This document shows positions 1-6,562 of a DNA stretch of 10,425 nucleotides, in pieces; within the stretch, counting starts at the first letter, position 1; each line of letters starts with the position of its first letter. The notes under the pieces were generated by a model. The model made no database searches. It had not been told where the DNA came from and saw only the letters and a list, made by a program, of their open reading frames with translations. The position numbers were made by a program, and so were the translations under genes. Source of the stretch: Acidimicrobiia bacterium (GTDB taxonomy: Bacteria; Actinomycetota; Acidimicrobiia; Acidimicrobiales; Ilumatobacteraceae); the NCBI GenBank assembly GCA_009927565.1, contig RFMT01000211.1:1-10425 (forward strand), read 5' to 3'.

Positions 1-179
1 ACTTCGACATCGCATGCATCGCCGAGATGCCATCGCACGCCCTTGGCTTCTTCTTCTTTGCCGTAATTGCGCACGACTGCGCGATCGTTTTCGACAACGA
101 CAACATCGTGGCCGGCAGCAACAAGTTGCTCGGCTGTGAATCGACCAACACTGCCACCACCAGCGACAACAACTTTCAT
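1..179 (-). CDS. trkA: TrkA-family potassium regulator, N-terminal part (CeoC-like), cut by window edge
   Basis: This is the N-terminal 59 residues of an RCK/TrkA-type protein, a cytosolic NAD(H)-binding subunit that gates potassium transporters. The start MKVVVAGGGSVGR gives the Rossmann GxGxxG (Gly7, Gly9, Gly12), and the VVVVEND stretch ends strand 2 with the acidic residue (Glu30) expected to bind the nucleotide ribose. The ATG at 179-177 overlaps the last base of the upstream gene's TGA, so the two are probably translationally coupled. It is one of the few genes here with a good Shine-Dalgarno: GAGGT at 185-189, five bases before the start. A second, non-identical TrkA directly after the first matches the ceoB-ceoC pair of mycobacteria. 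The C-terminal RCK_C domain lies outside the window. The family call is firm; the exact transporter partner is inferred. Confidence 0.88.
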   Translation of the reverse strand, partial: MKVVVAGGGSVGRFTAEQLVAAGHDVVVVENDRAVVRNYGKEEEAKGVRWHLGDACDVE

Positions 180-826
180 CAGCGACCTCGCTTCAAAAAC
201 TCGTCTAGTGAGTTGACAGAATCTTTTTCAACCGTGAAATACGCAATATCACCTTGTTGAACGAGCGTCTTTGAATTGGGATGACCGCTGCGCTCAACGG
301 CGCAACGCAGAAATGCGTGCATCTTTTATCTCGATCTCAAGAATTTTTTCTCCAACCAAACTGTCGGGCAGAGTGCGTTCAACAAGAACTACTGATGAAC
401 TCGGGTCTGTCCACTCAACTGCAGGAAGGTCAGGCAGAATTCGACGCAGAATTCGGTCTGATGTCCACTTCACCGTGGCCACTGTCGCGATGCCAAGACG
501 TTCATAAATTTCGGCACGCTTGGGGTCTGAAATTCGAGCAACTACGTTCTCAATGCCGAAACTTTCGCGCGCAACACGAGCGACCAAAATATTTGAGTTA
601 TCACCATTTGTAACAGCAGCAACCGCACTGGCTTTTTTGATGCCAGCAAGCTCGAGAACATCTCGATCGAAGCCGATGCCGGTGATTGTTTGACCAGCAA
701 AATTGTCGCGAAGGCGAAAAACGCATCCGACTTACGATCAACAACGGCAACACTATGACCTGAAGAAATAAGGCTTAATGCGAGAGTCGAACCCACACGC
801 CCGCAACCAACAATCACAACATGCAC
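179..826 (-). CDS. trkA: TrkA-family potassium regulator (CeoB-like), interrupted by two frameshifts
   Basis: This is a full-length RCK regulator when read through two frame breaks (about 215 residues, normal for the family). Segment 1 runs from GTG 826 with MHVVIVGCGRVGS (GxGxxG at Gly7/9/12, Asp30) to the run of five T on this strand at 721-717. One base is missing there, and the next frame continues the family sequence (RLRDNFAGQ, then TGIGFDRDVLELAG, then VARISDPKRAEIYERLG). A second break lies between about 313 and 297, possibly in the three-base run at 311-313. There one base is extra, and the RCK_C end (ERSGHPNSKTLVQQGDIAYF) returns to the first frame and stops at TGA 181-179. All three segments look conserved, so I read this as a working gene with sequence errors; a recent pseudogene is the alternative. 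The start codon is GTG; TAGGCT lies 7 bases upstream and no Shine-Dalgarno is seen. Confidence 0.85.
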
Positions 827-833
827 GTAGTTC

Positions 834-839
834 AGCCTA
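834..839 (-). promoter_or_regulatory. Putative -10 box of a leaderless promoter for the trkA pair
   Basis: On the minus strand, TAGGCT (839-834) is followed by seven bases and then the GTG start at 826. A TAnnnT hexamer at this distance is the usual layout of actinobacterial leaderless transcripts that begin at the start codon. No purine-rich ribosome site lies between. A TTGACG at 857-852 is only 12 bases upstream, too close for a standard -35, so it may be part of an operator instead. Confidence 0.4.
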
Positions 840-860
840 CGTCAATGACTGCGTCAAATA
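837..860. repeat. 12-bp tandem repeat in the divergent trkA/permease control region
   Basis: CTACGTCAATGA (837-848) is followed directly by CTGCGTCAAATA (849-860), with 9 of 12 positions identical and the core CGTCAA (TTGACG on the minus strand) present in both. It lies in the 64-base gap between divergent starts at 826 and 891. Two copies about one helical turn apart are what a dimeric or cooperative regulator would bind. No regulator is named by the sequence, so this is a candidate operator only. Confidence 0.35.
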
Positions 861-890
861 CTGGCAGTTGTGCGAGGATAGAAGACCGAA

Positions 891-2750
891 ATGGTGATTT
901 CTCCGTCTGCGCTAAAACGCTTCTTTGTTGGCAAACCGATTGCCAGTTCAGAAGATCGGCACCAACGACTTTCGAAAAAGGTTGCTCTACCAGTTTTTGC
1001 GAGTGATGCAATTTCAAGCACCGCATATGCGACCGAAGAAATCTTGATCGTTTTCCTTTCGCTTGCCGCAGTTGGTATGAGTGCGTATTCAATGCTTGTG
1101 CCGATTTCTTTGATTGTTGTCGCACTTTTGACAATCGTCGTAATTAGCTACCGCCAGACCATATACGCGTATCCAAGTGGTGGTGGCGCTTACATCGTCT
1201 CCAAAGAAAACCTTGGCGCATACCCAAGTATGGTTGCAGGTGCTTCGCTTCTAATTGATTACATACTCACGGTTTGTGTTTCGGTAGCAGGTGGAGTTGC
1301 AGCAATTATTTCGGCATTTAATGGACTATCTCCATATCGAGTGCAGATGTGCATTGGATTCGTTCTCCTGATGATGGTCGCAAACTTGCGTGGACTAAAA
1401 GAATCAGGTGCGCTATTTGCACCACCAACATATTTTTATGTCTTAAGTCTCATCACCTTAATAGTGGTTGGCCTCTACAGAGTATTCGTGCAAAACATGC
1501 CCCCAATTGAACATACGGGTGAAGCAAAGCATCTTCTTGAAATGCAAGGTTCAGTGACGGTATTTTATTTCTTGAAAGCTTTTTCTTCTGGTGCAGTTGC
1601 ATTGACTGGCGTTGAAGCGGTTTCTAACGGTGTGCCAGCATTCAAAAAACCAGAATCGCGAAATGCCAGCACAACCTTGATTTGGATGGCGGTAATTCTT
1701 GGCTCTTGTTTTTTTGGTTTGAGTGTTTTAGCTCAGCATTTGCAACCAGTTAAAGACCACGAGGGAATGATCCCAAACACTGTTCTTGCTCAACTTGCAG
1801 AACAGGTTTATGGCGGACGAAACATCTTCTTCTTTAGTACTCAGTTTGCGACTTTCGCAATTCTGATCTTGGCTGCGAATACCGCATACGCAGATTTTCC
1901 GCGGCTTTGTTCCATAATCGCAATAGATAACTATCTTCCGCGACAATTAAAGAATCGCGGAGACCGTCTGGTTTTTTCAAATGGCGTGATTTTTTTAAGT
2001 GTTGCGTCAATCGGATTGATTATTGCGTTCGGCGGAATGGTAAACGCACTAATACCGTTATATGCAGTTGGAGTATTTACCGGGTTCACTCTGAGCCAAG
2101 CAGGTATGTGTGTGCATCACTATAAACATCGTGAAGATAAATGGAGACTGCATATTGGCGTAAATGCCATAGGTTCAGTAACGACATTTTTCGTCGCAGG
2201 GATTGTCGTAACTGTTAAGTTCACCGACGGCGCATGGATTCCGGCAGTGATTATTCCGACGATGATGTTAATTTTCTTGGCTGTCAATCGCCACTACGCG
2301 CGAGTGCGATCATTTTTGCGAATCGAAGAGGGCTATGTCGCACCGCGACGCACGCACACAGTTCTGGTTCTGGTTGGTTCAGTGAACAAAGGTGTTCTGC
2401 AAGCCGTCAAATACGCGGAGAGTTTGCGACCTGACAAACTTTTGGCTCTCTCAGTCGTTGGTTCACCAGAAGAAAAGATAAAACTCGCCGACGACTGGGA
2501 AAAATACGGCATGACCGTAGAACTCGAAACCATTACCGACGACTTCAGAAACTTGACCGACACGATTCTGACGCACATCAATCGCATCGATAACGAAGAC
2601 AGCGACGACATAATCACCGTCGTCATACCCGAATTTGTGACAGCAATTCGGTCGCAGTGGTTGCACAACCAGTCAGCGTTGGCGATTAAAGCACGATTGC
2701 TCTATCGCAAAAATACTGTTGTTACCTCGGTGCCGATCGTTATTGAGTAA
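891..2750 (+). CDS. kimA: KimA-like potassium permease (APC/KUP superfamily)
   Basis: This is a 619-residue membrane transporter likely to import K+ with protons. The first about 470 residues carry around 12 hydrophobic segments; the rest is a soluble cytosolic domain (about 485-619) of the type seen in Bacillus KimA (YdaO). Family landmarks are clear: FASDAISSTAYATEE (37-51), YAYPSGGGAYIVSKENLG (92-109), LLIDYILT (120-127), ALTGVEAVSN (237-246), IPLYAVGVF (388-396), and a C-terminal HNQSAL. From memory of the KimA structure, Asp39, Tyr46, Asp123, Thr239 and Tyr391 match its proposed ion-binding residues. The length fits KimA (about 607) and mycobacterial Rv2690c (about 657). It is divergent from the two trkA genes, as in mycobacteria. 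The start is ATG 891; TAGAAG lies six bases upstream, with a GAGG 14 bases away. The substrate is inferred by homology; amino-acid transport is the older generic annotation. Confidence 0.85.
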   Translation: MVISPSALKRFFVGKPIASSEDRHQRLSKKVALPVFASDAISSTAYATEEILIVFLSLAAVGMSAYSMLVPISLIVVALLTIVVISYRQTIYAYPSGGGAYIVSKENLGAYPSMVAGASLLIDYILTVCVSVAGGVAAIISAFNGLSPYRVQMCIGFVLLMMVANLRGLKESGALFAPPTYFYVLSLITLIVVGLYRVFVQNMPPIEHTGEAKHLLEMQGSVTVFYFLKAFSSGAVALTGVEAVSNGVPAFKKPESRNASTTLIWMAVILGSCFFGLSVLAQHLQPVKDHEGMIPNTVLAQLAEQVYGGRNIFFFSTQFATFAILILAANTAYADFPRLCSIIAIDNYLPRQLKNRGDRLVFSNGVIFLSVASIGLIIAFGGMVNALIPLYAVGVFTGFTLSQAGMCVHHYKHREDKWRLHIGVNAIGSVTTFFVAGIVVTVKFTDGAWIPAVIIPTMMLIFLAVNRHYARVRSFLRIEEGYVAPRRTHTVLVLVGSVNKGVLQAVKYAESLRPDKLLALSVVGSPEEKIKLADDWEKYGMTVELETITDDFRNLTDTILTHINRIDNEDSDDIITVVIPEFVTAIRSQWLHNQSALAIKARLLYRKNTVVTSVPIVIE

Positions 2751-2766
2751 CTAGCATTGCCGCTAT

Positions 2767-3659
2767 ATGAAAATCATTGTTTCTGGCGCAAGTGGTCTAA
2801 TCGGTCAACCACTCGTTGCAAGCCTGCGTAAACACGGCCACGAGGTGATGCAACTTGTTCGGCGCACACCACGAGCAAACGAAAGTCAATGGAACCCGAG
2901 CGCAGGTCAACTAGATGTTGCCGTGCTTGAGGGGTGCGATGCGGTAATTCACTTGTCGGGCGCAGGTATCGGCGACCGGAGATGGACAGCAAAGTACAAG
3001 CAAGAATTGCTCGACAGTCGCACGAAGAGCACGTCACTACTAGCGACAACGATTGCCAAGTGCAACAAAAGCCAAGTGTGTTCTTGTCTGGCTCAGCAAT
3101 TGGCATCTACGGCGCACGTGGCGACGAACAAATAAACGAACAGTCAAGTCATGGCAATAGTTTCTTGGCCGAAGTTTGCAAACAATGGGAAGCCGCAGCA
3201 AGACCAGCGATTGATGCCGGTGTGCGAACTGTTTTCTTGCGAACCGGCATCGTGCTGACGCCATTGGGTGGCGCATTGAAGAAACAACTTCCATTATTCA
3301 AGTTGGGCTTGGGTGGCAAGTTTGGCAACGGTAGACAGTGGCAAAGTTGGATCTCGCTTGACGACGAAATTGCCGCGATCGAACATCTTTTGACGGCAAA
3401 GATTTCAGGTGCTGTCAACTTGACTGCACCGAACCCGGTTACCAGTGCTGAATTCACCAAGTCTTTGGCTCGGGTGTTGAAGCGGCCTGCAATTTTGCCG
3501 ATTCCAAAATTTGGACCAAAATTATTGCTCGGAAGTGAACTGGCCGAAGCCTTGCTGTTCACTGGTCAACGAGTGATGCCAGTTGAGTTGCAGAAATCTG
3601 GTTTTTTGTTTTCGCACTCGACGATTGATGTTGCGTTGCGCGCTTTGCTCAACAAATGA
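2767..3659 (+). CDS. TIGR01777-family epimerase-like NAD(P)-binding protein, one frameshift
   Basis: This is an extended-SDR protein of the YfcH/SulA-like TIGR01777 family, about 297 residues once one missing base is restored. The first frame (2767 to about 3070) shows the Rossmann start MKIIVSGASGLIGQPL (Gly7, Gly10, Gly13), CDAVIHLSGAGI, and RWTAKYKQELLDSR. The second frame resumes at the AAAA run 3067-3070 with KPSVFLSGSAIGIYG, then RTGIVLTPLGGALK and WISLDDE, and ends in the DUF1731 tail (AEALLFTGQRVMP, then GFLFSHSTIDVALRALL). Both halves are conserved, so an indel error is likelier than decay. The reaction is unknown for most of the family. It starts 16 bases after the permease stop, and its TGA overlaps the next start (ATGA). 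A TAGCAT at 2752-2757 could be a -10 box, although at nine bases it is a little far. No Shine-Dalgarno is seen. Confidence 0.87.
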
Positions 3660-4894
3660 TTCAACTGCCAACGCGCGTTGATGCGGTTGTCGTTGGTGCG
3701 GGCTTGGCGGGTCTGGCGGCCGCACGGCAGATAAAAAGTCATGGAAGATCTGTAATAGTTGTCGAGGCACAAGACGGCGTCGGCGGTCGCGTGCGCACCG
3801 ACAAAGTCGACGGCTTTTTGCTCGATCGCGGATTTCAAGTTTTGCTGACTGCATATCCCGAATTGAAGACTCAAATCGACGTGAATGCGCTGAATTTGAA
3901 AATGTTTAGTTCAGGCGCACTCGTGATGCGCGATGGTCGATCATCGGTTGTCACCGACCCATTTCGCGAACCACGACGTGCAGCAGCGACAGTCTTCGCA
4001 CCCGTCGGCACACTCACAGACAAGTTGCGCGTTGCCGCGTTGCGATGGCGAGTCATGCATCGCAGTGCCCCCAAGATTCTGAAGAGTGACGATCTTTCGA
4101 CAACCGACGCGCTGCGCGATTTGGGATTTTCAGAGACGATGATTGACAGGTTCTTTCGCCCATTATTTGGCGGCATTCAACTTGACCCTGAGTTGCGCAC
4201 ATCGCGCCGAATGTTCGAAATAATTTTCAAATCGTTGAGCGAGGGGCAAAGTGCGTTGCCATCAAATGGCATGAGCGCAATTCCTGAACAGATGGCGACG
4301 AATCTCGGCACTGAAAACATCTTCTTGAACACACGGGCGACACGAATTGAATCTGGCGCAGTTACAACTGTCGCCGGACGAGTTGAAACAAGTGCCGTTG
4401 TCGTGGCGACTGATCAGCCGAGTGCCAGTGAACTTTTGCGAACCAACGAGATTGCTTCACGTGTTGTCGGCTGTGTTTATTTCTCGGCCGACACACCCCC
4501 AACACATGAAAAGTTTGTGGTTCTCGACGGCACTGGTCAAGGCCCGGTTCTAAACGCCGCAGTGCTTAGCAATGTTGCGCCAAGTTATGCCCCACCTGGC
4601 AAACATCTAATAGTGGCGGCTTTACCTGGCATTATCACTGGCGATCTCGAGGCGATCTCGCGAGACCAACTACGGACATGGTGGGGGCCACAAGTCGACG
4701 GCTGGAGTCACATCAAGACATACCGCATCACTCACGCGGGGCCTGAACAACTTCCTCCGTTTAATCCGAAACAAAAAGTCTCACTTGGCAACGGCTTGTT
4801 TGTTTGTGGCGATCATCGCGACACAGGGTCGATACAAGGTGCGCTTTACTCGGGTCGACGCTGCGGCGAAGCCGTGCTGGCCTCACTCGCCTAA
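3656..4894 (+). CDS. FAD-dependent amine-oxidase / phytoene-desaturase-like oxidoreductase
   Basis: This is a 412-residue flavoprotein of the amino-oxidase/protoporphyrinogen-oxidase/phytoene-desaturase superfamily. The N-terminal dinucleotide fold is VVVGAGLAGLAAAR with Gly14, Gly16 and Gly19, then VVEAQ with Glu37 for the FAD ribose, then the GGR motif at 43-45 and LLDRGFQV at 55-62. The C-terminal FAD motif CGDHRDTGSIQGALYSG (384-400) is complete. The middle region (about 100-250) is the variable substrate domain, with LFGGIQLD and LPSNGMSAIPEQMA. There is no signal peptide or membrane segment, so it is probably cytosolic or peripheral on the membrane. The substrate cannot be told from sequence; isoprenoid, carotenoid-like or amine substrates are all possible. 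The ATG overlaps the TGA of the epimerase-like gene by four bases, implying coupled translation, and an SRPBCC gene follows after 10 bases. Confidence 0.85.
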   Translation: MIQLPTRVDAVVVGAGLAGLAAARQIKSHGRSVIVVEAQDGVGGRVRTDKVDGFLLDRGFQVLLTAYPELKTQIDVNALNLKMFSSGALVMRDGRSSVVTDPFREPRRAAATVFAPVGTLTDKLRVAALRWRVMHRSAPKILKSDDLSTTDALRDLGFSETMIDRFFRPLFGGIQLDPELRTSRRMFEIIFKSLSEGQSALPSNGMSAIPEQMATNLGTENIFLNTRATRIESGAVTTVAGRVETSAVVVATDQPSASELLRTNEIASRVVGCVYFSADTPPTHEKFVVLDGTGQGPVLNAAVLSNVAPSYAPPGKHLIVAALPGIITGDLEAISRDQLRTWWGPQVDGWSHIKTYRITHAGPEQLPPFNPKQKVSLGNGLFVCGDHRDTGSIQGALYSGRRCGEAVLASLA

Positions 4895-4897
4895 CAT
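4892..4897 (+). promoter_or_regulatory. Putative -10 box inside the FAD gene's stop codon
   Basis: TAACAT begins with the TAA stop of the flavoprotein gene and lies seven bases before the ATG at 4905. No Shine-Dalgarno exists in the 10-base gap. The layout fits a leaderless internal promoter for the SRPBCC gene. I see no good -35, and the stop codon itself supplies the TA, so this could be coincidence. Confidence 0.3.
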
Positions 4898-4904
4898 CAA
4901 ACCC

Positions 4905-5375
4905 ATGACGACACCCGACAAGAGCGCTCACGACAAGAAAAACAAGATTGTTTCTGTGAGTAAGTTCGTGCCTGCCGAGCCGCATCAAATTTTTGAACTT
5001 CTCGCAAACCCGACAATGCATTCGGTGATTGATGGTTCTGGCTCGGTGCTCGCACCAAAGTCGTCGGCACCACAGAGACTCTCGCTGAATGCAACTTTCG
5101 GAATGAGCATGAAAAAAGGTGCGCCCTACAAAATTACGAATACTGTTGTCGAATTTGTTGAAGACAAGCAGATCGCATGGCGCCACTTTGGCGGGCATGT
5201 TTGGCGCTACACCATCGAATCGACGCAGGGTGGCTCGATAGTGACAGAGCAATTCTCATACGGTTCGTCAAAGTCACCTTTGATGCTCAAGTTGGCTGGT
5301 TATGTTCGCAACAATGAGCGCGACATTCGTAAAACACTCGATAATTTGGCTGAATACTTCGCCGATAAAAAATAG
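4905..5375 (+). CDS. SRPBCC (START/Bet v1-like, polyketide-cyclase-type) protein
   Basis: This is a 156-residue single-domain protein of the SRPBCC fold, a hydrophobic-ligand pocket used for binding or, in some members, cyclising or hydrating lipid-like molecules. Signs are the strand-helix start VSVSKFVPAEPHQIFELLANPTM (roughly 17-39), the MHSVIDGSG turn, the paired strands around YKITNTVVEFVEDKQIAWRH, a Trp-rich strand (HVWRYTIES), and a long C-terminal helix (about 125-155) that closes the pocket. There is no signal peptide. I chose ATG 4905 rather than an in-frame ATG at 4785 because the extra 40 residues would overlap the end of the flavoprotein gene and do not look like this family. It sits between the flavoprotein and argJ with gaps of only 10 and 9 bases. 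A role as ligand carrier or cyclase for the flavoprotein is inference. The ligand is unknown. Confidence 0.82.
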   Translation: MTTPDKSAHDKKNKIVSVSKFVPAEPHQIFELLANPTMHSVIDGSGSVLAPKSSAPQRLSLNATFGMSMKKGAPYKITNTVVEFVEDKQIAWRHFGGHVWRYTIESTQGGSIVTEQFSYGSSKSPLMLKLAGYVRNNERDIRKTLDNLAEYFADKK

Positions 5376-5378
5376 GCT
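5373..5378 (+). promoter_or_regulatory. Putative -10 box of a leaderless argJ promoter, in the SRPBCC stop codon
   Basis: TAGGCT starts with the TAG stop of the SRPBCC gene and is followed by six bases and the GTG start of argJ at 5385. The same hexamer lies seven bases before the GTG start of the trkA gene at 826. No Shine-Dalgarno is present in the gap. A separate transcript for argJ is therefore plausible. Confidence 0.38.
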
Positions 5379-5384
5379 GGGTTC

Positions 5385-6539
5385 GTGAAGCTGCCGCAAG
5401 GTTTTGGTGCCTACGTCGCAAATGTCGGCATTAAGGACAACTCGCAAGATCTGACGATTGTTGTTGCCGAAAGTGAAAGTGTTGCGGCTGGCGTGTTTAC
5501 GCAAAGCCGTTTTGCAGGGCCAAGTGTTGTTCTCAGCCGAGAAAACATTGCCGACAATTCGGCGCGAGCAGTCGTAGTGATTTCGAAAAATGCCAACGTT
5601 GCGACTGGTGCCGAAGGCATGAGCAACGCTCGCGAGGTCGTCGCAACCGTCGCGGCAAAGATTGGTTGCGAGGCAAAAGACGTGCTTATCGCATCGACGG
5701 GTGTTATCGGCCGTCAGTATCCAATGCAAAATGTTCGCGCTGGCTTGGCAGCGATAACAAACAGATTCGAAAACGCATCTGTTGAAGATGTTGCTCGCGG
5801 CATCATGACAACAGACACGGTGCATAAAACTGCCGAGGCAACAGTTGCTGGCTCGTCGGCTCGAGTTGTTGGTGTTGCCAAGGGCGTTGGCATGATCGAG
5901 CCGAACATGGCGACGCTGATCACGATGATGTTTACTGATGCCGAGATTGATAAGACTTCGCTTGATCAGATATTTCGGCGCGTCATTGATAAAACTTTTA
6001 ATTGCGTTTCTGTCGACACAGACACATCGACTAGCGATACTGCAATAATTTTGGCAAGCGGCAAAGCGGGTGCTGTTGATGTTGCCTCGTTTGAGGCGGC
6101 GCTTTACGAAGTCGCATTATCGTTGACAAAACAGGTTGCCCGCGATGGTGAAGGTGCCGAAAAACTGATCGAAGTTTGTGTTGATGGTGCGCGCGATGCG
6201 CGTCAAGCGAAACTTGTTGCCAAGTCAATCGTCAATTCACCACTGGTCAAGACCGCCGTGCACGGCGCGGACCCAAACTGGGGTCGAGTTGCAATGGCTG
6301 TTGGCAAATGCAGCGACGAACGCGACATTGACGAATCAAAAGTCGTCATTCGGTTCGGCACACAAGAGGTCTACCCGACTTTTGTCAACGCGTCTGGGCT
6401 TGACGCGTTGAGCAAATATATGCGCAGCGATACTGTGCGAATTCACGTCACGCTCAATACCGGCAGCGCCGAATGCACTGTCTGGGGCTGCGATCTAACT
6501 GACGGCTACATTCGCATCAACGCCGACTACACGACTTAA
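5385..6539 (+). CDS. argJ: Glutamate N-acetyltransferase / amino-acid N-acetyltransferase (ornithine acetyltransferase)
   Basis: ArgJ moves the acetyl group from N-acetylornithine to glutamate, closing the acetyl cycle of arginine synthesis; bifunctional forms also use acetyl-CoA. The protein (384 residues) is made as a proenzyme that cuts itself before a Thr. Here the site is in KGVGMIEPNMATLIT, between Ala176 and Thr177. Other expected residues are present: Thr105-Gly106 in STGVIGR (oxyanion hole), Lys166, Glu256 in RDGEGAEKL, and the C-terminal INADYTT with Asn379 and Thr384. HGADPNWGRVAMAVG is a family hallmark. The N-terminal block is odd: ISKNANVATG replaces the usual NSGNANACTG. The start is GTG, fixed by the family N-terminus (QGFGAYVANVGIK). 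No argC, argB or argD lies beside it in this window; the gene closes a run of unrelated genes. A paralogue with another substrate is possible but less likely. Confidence 0.92.
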   Translation: MKLPQGFGAYVANVGIKDNSQDLTIVVAESESVAAGVFTQSRFAGPSVVLSRENIADNSARAVVVISKNANVATGAEGMSNAREVVATVAAKIGCEAKDVLIASTGVIGRQYPMQNVRAGLAAITNRFENASVEDVARGIMTTDTVHKTAEATVAGSSARVVGVAKGVGMIEPNMATLITMMFTDAEIDKTSLDQIFRRVIDKTFNCVSVDTDTSTSDTAIILASGKAGAVDVASFEAALYEVALSLTKQVARDGEGAEKLIEVCVDGARDARQAKLVAKSIVNSPLVKTAVHGADPNWGRVAMAVGKCSDERDIDESKVVIRFGTQEVYPTFVNASGLDALSKYMRSDTVRIHVTLNTGSAECTVWGCDLTDGYIRINADYTT

Positions 6540-6562
6540 ATTTTCAAATCTCAGACAAGGGC

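Noticed and set aside
717..721. Programmed ribosomal frameshifting in trkA
   Set aside because: Similar one-base breaks occur at A/T runs in two unrelated genes of the window, and a second opposite break lies in the same gene. Assembly indels explain all of them more simply.
4785..4904. In-frame 40-residue N-terminal extension of the SRPBCC protein
   Set aside because: It overlaps the end of the flavoprotein gene, including its conserved FAD motif, and the extra residues do not resemble the SRPBCC fold.
4761..5825. Long minus-strand open frames of 163 and 183 codons opposite the SRPBCC and argJ genes
   Set aside because: They are rich in Arg, Cys and His, have no recognisable domain, and lie opposite well supported genes; they are shadows of codon bias.
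6540..6562. Possible terminator between the convergent argJ and DUF3445 genes
   Set aside because: The 23-base gap has no inverted repeat with a T run on either strand.
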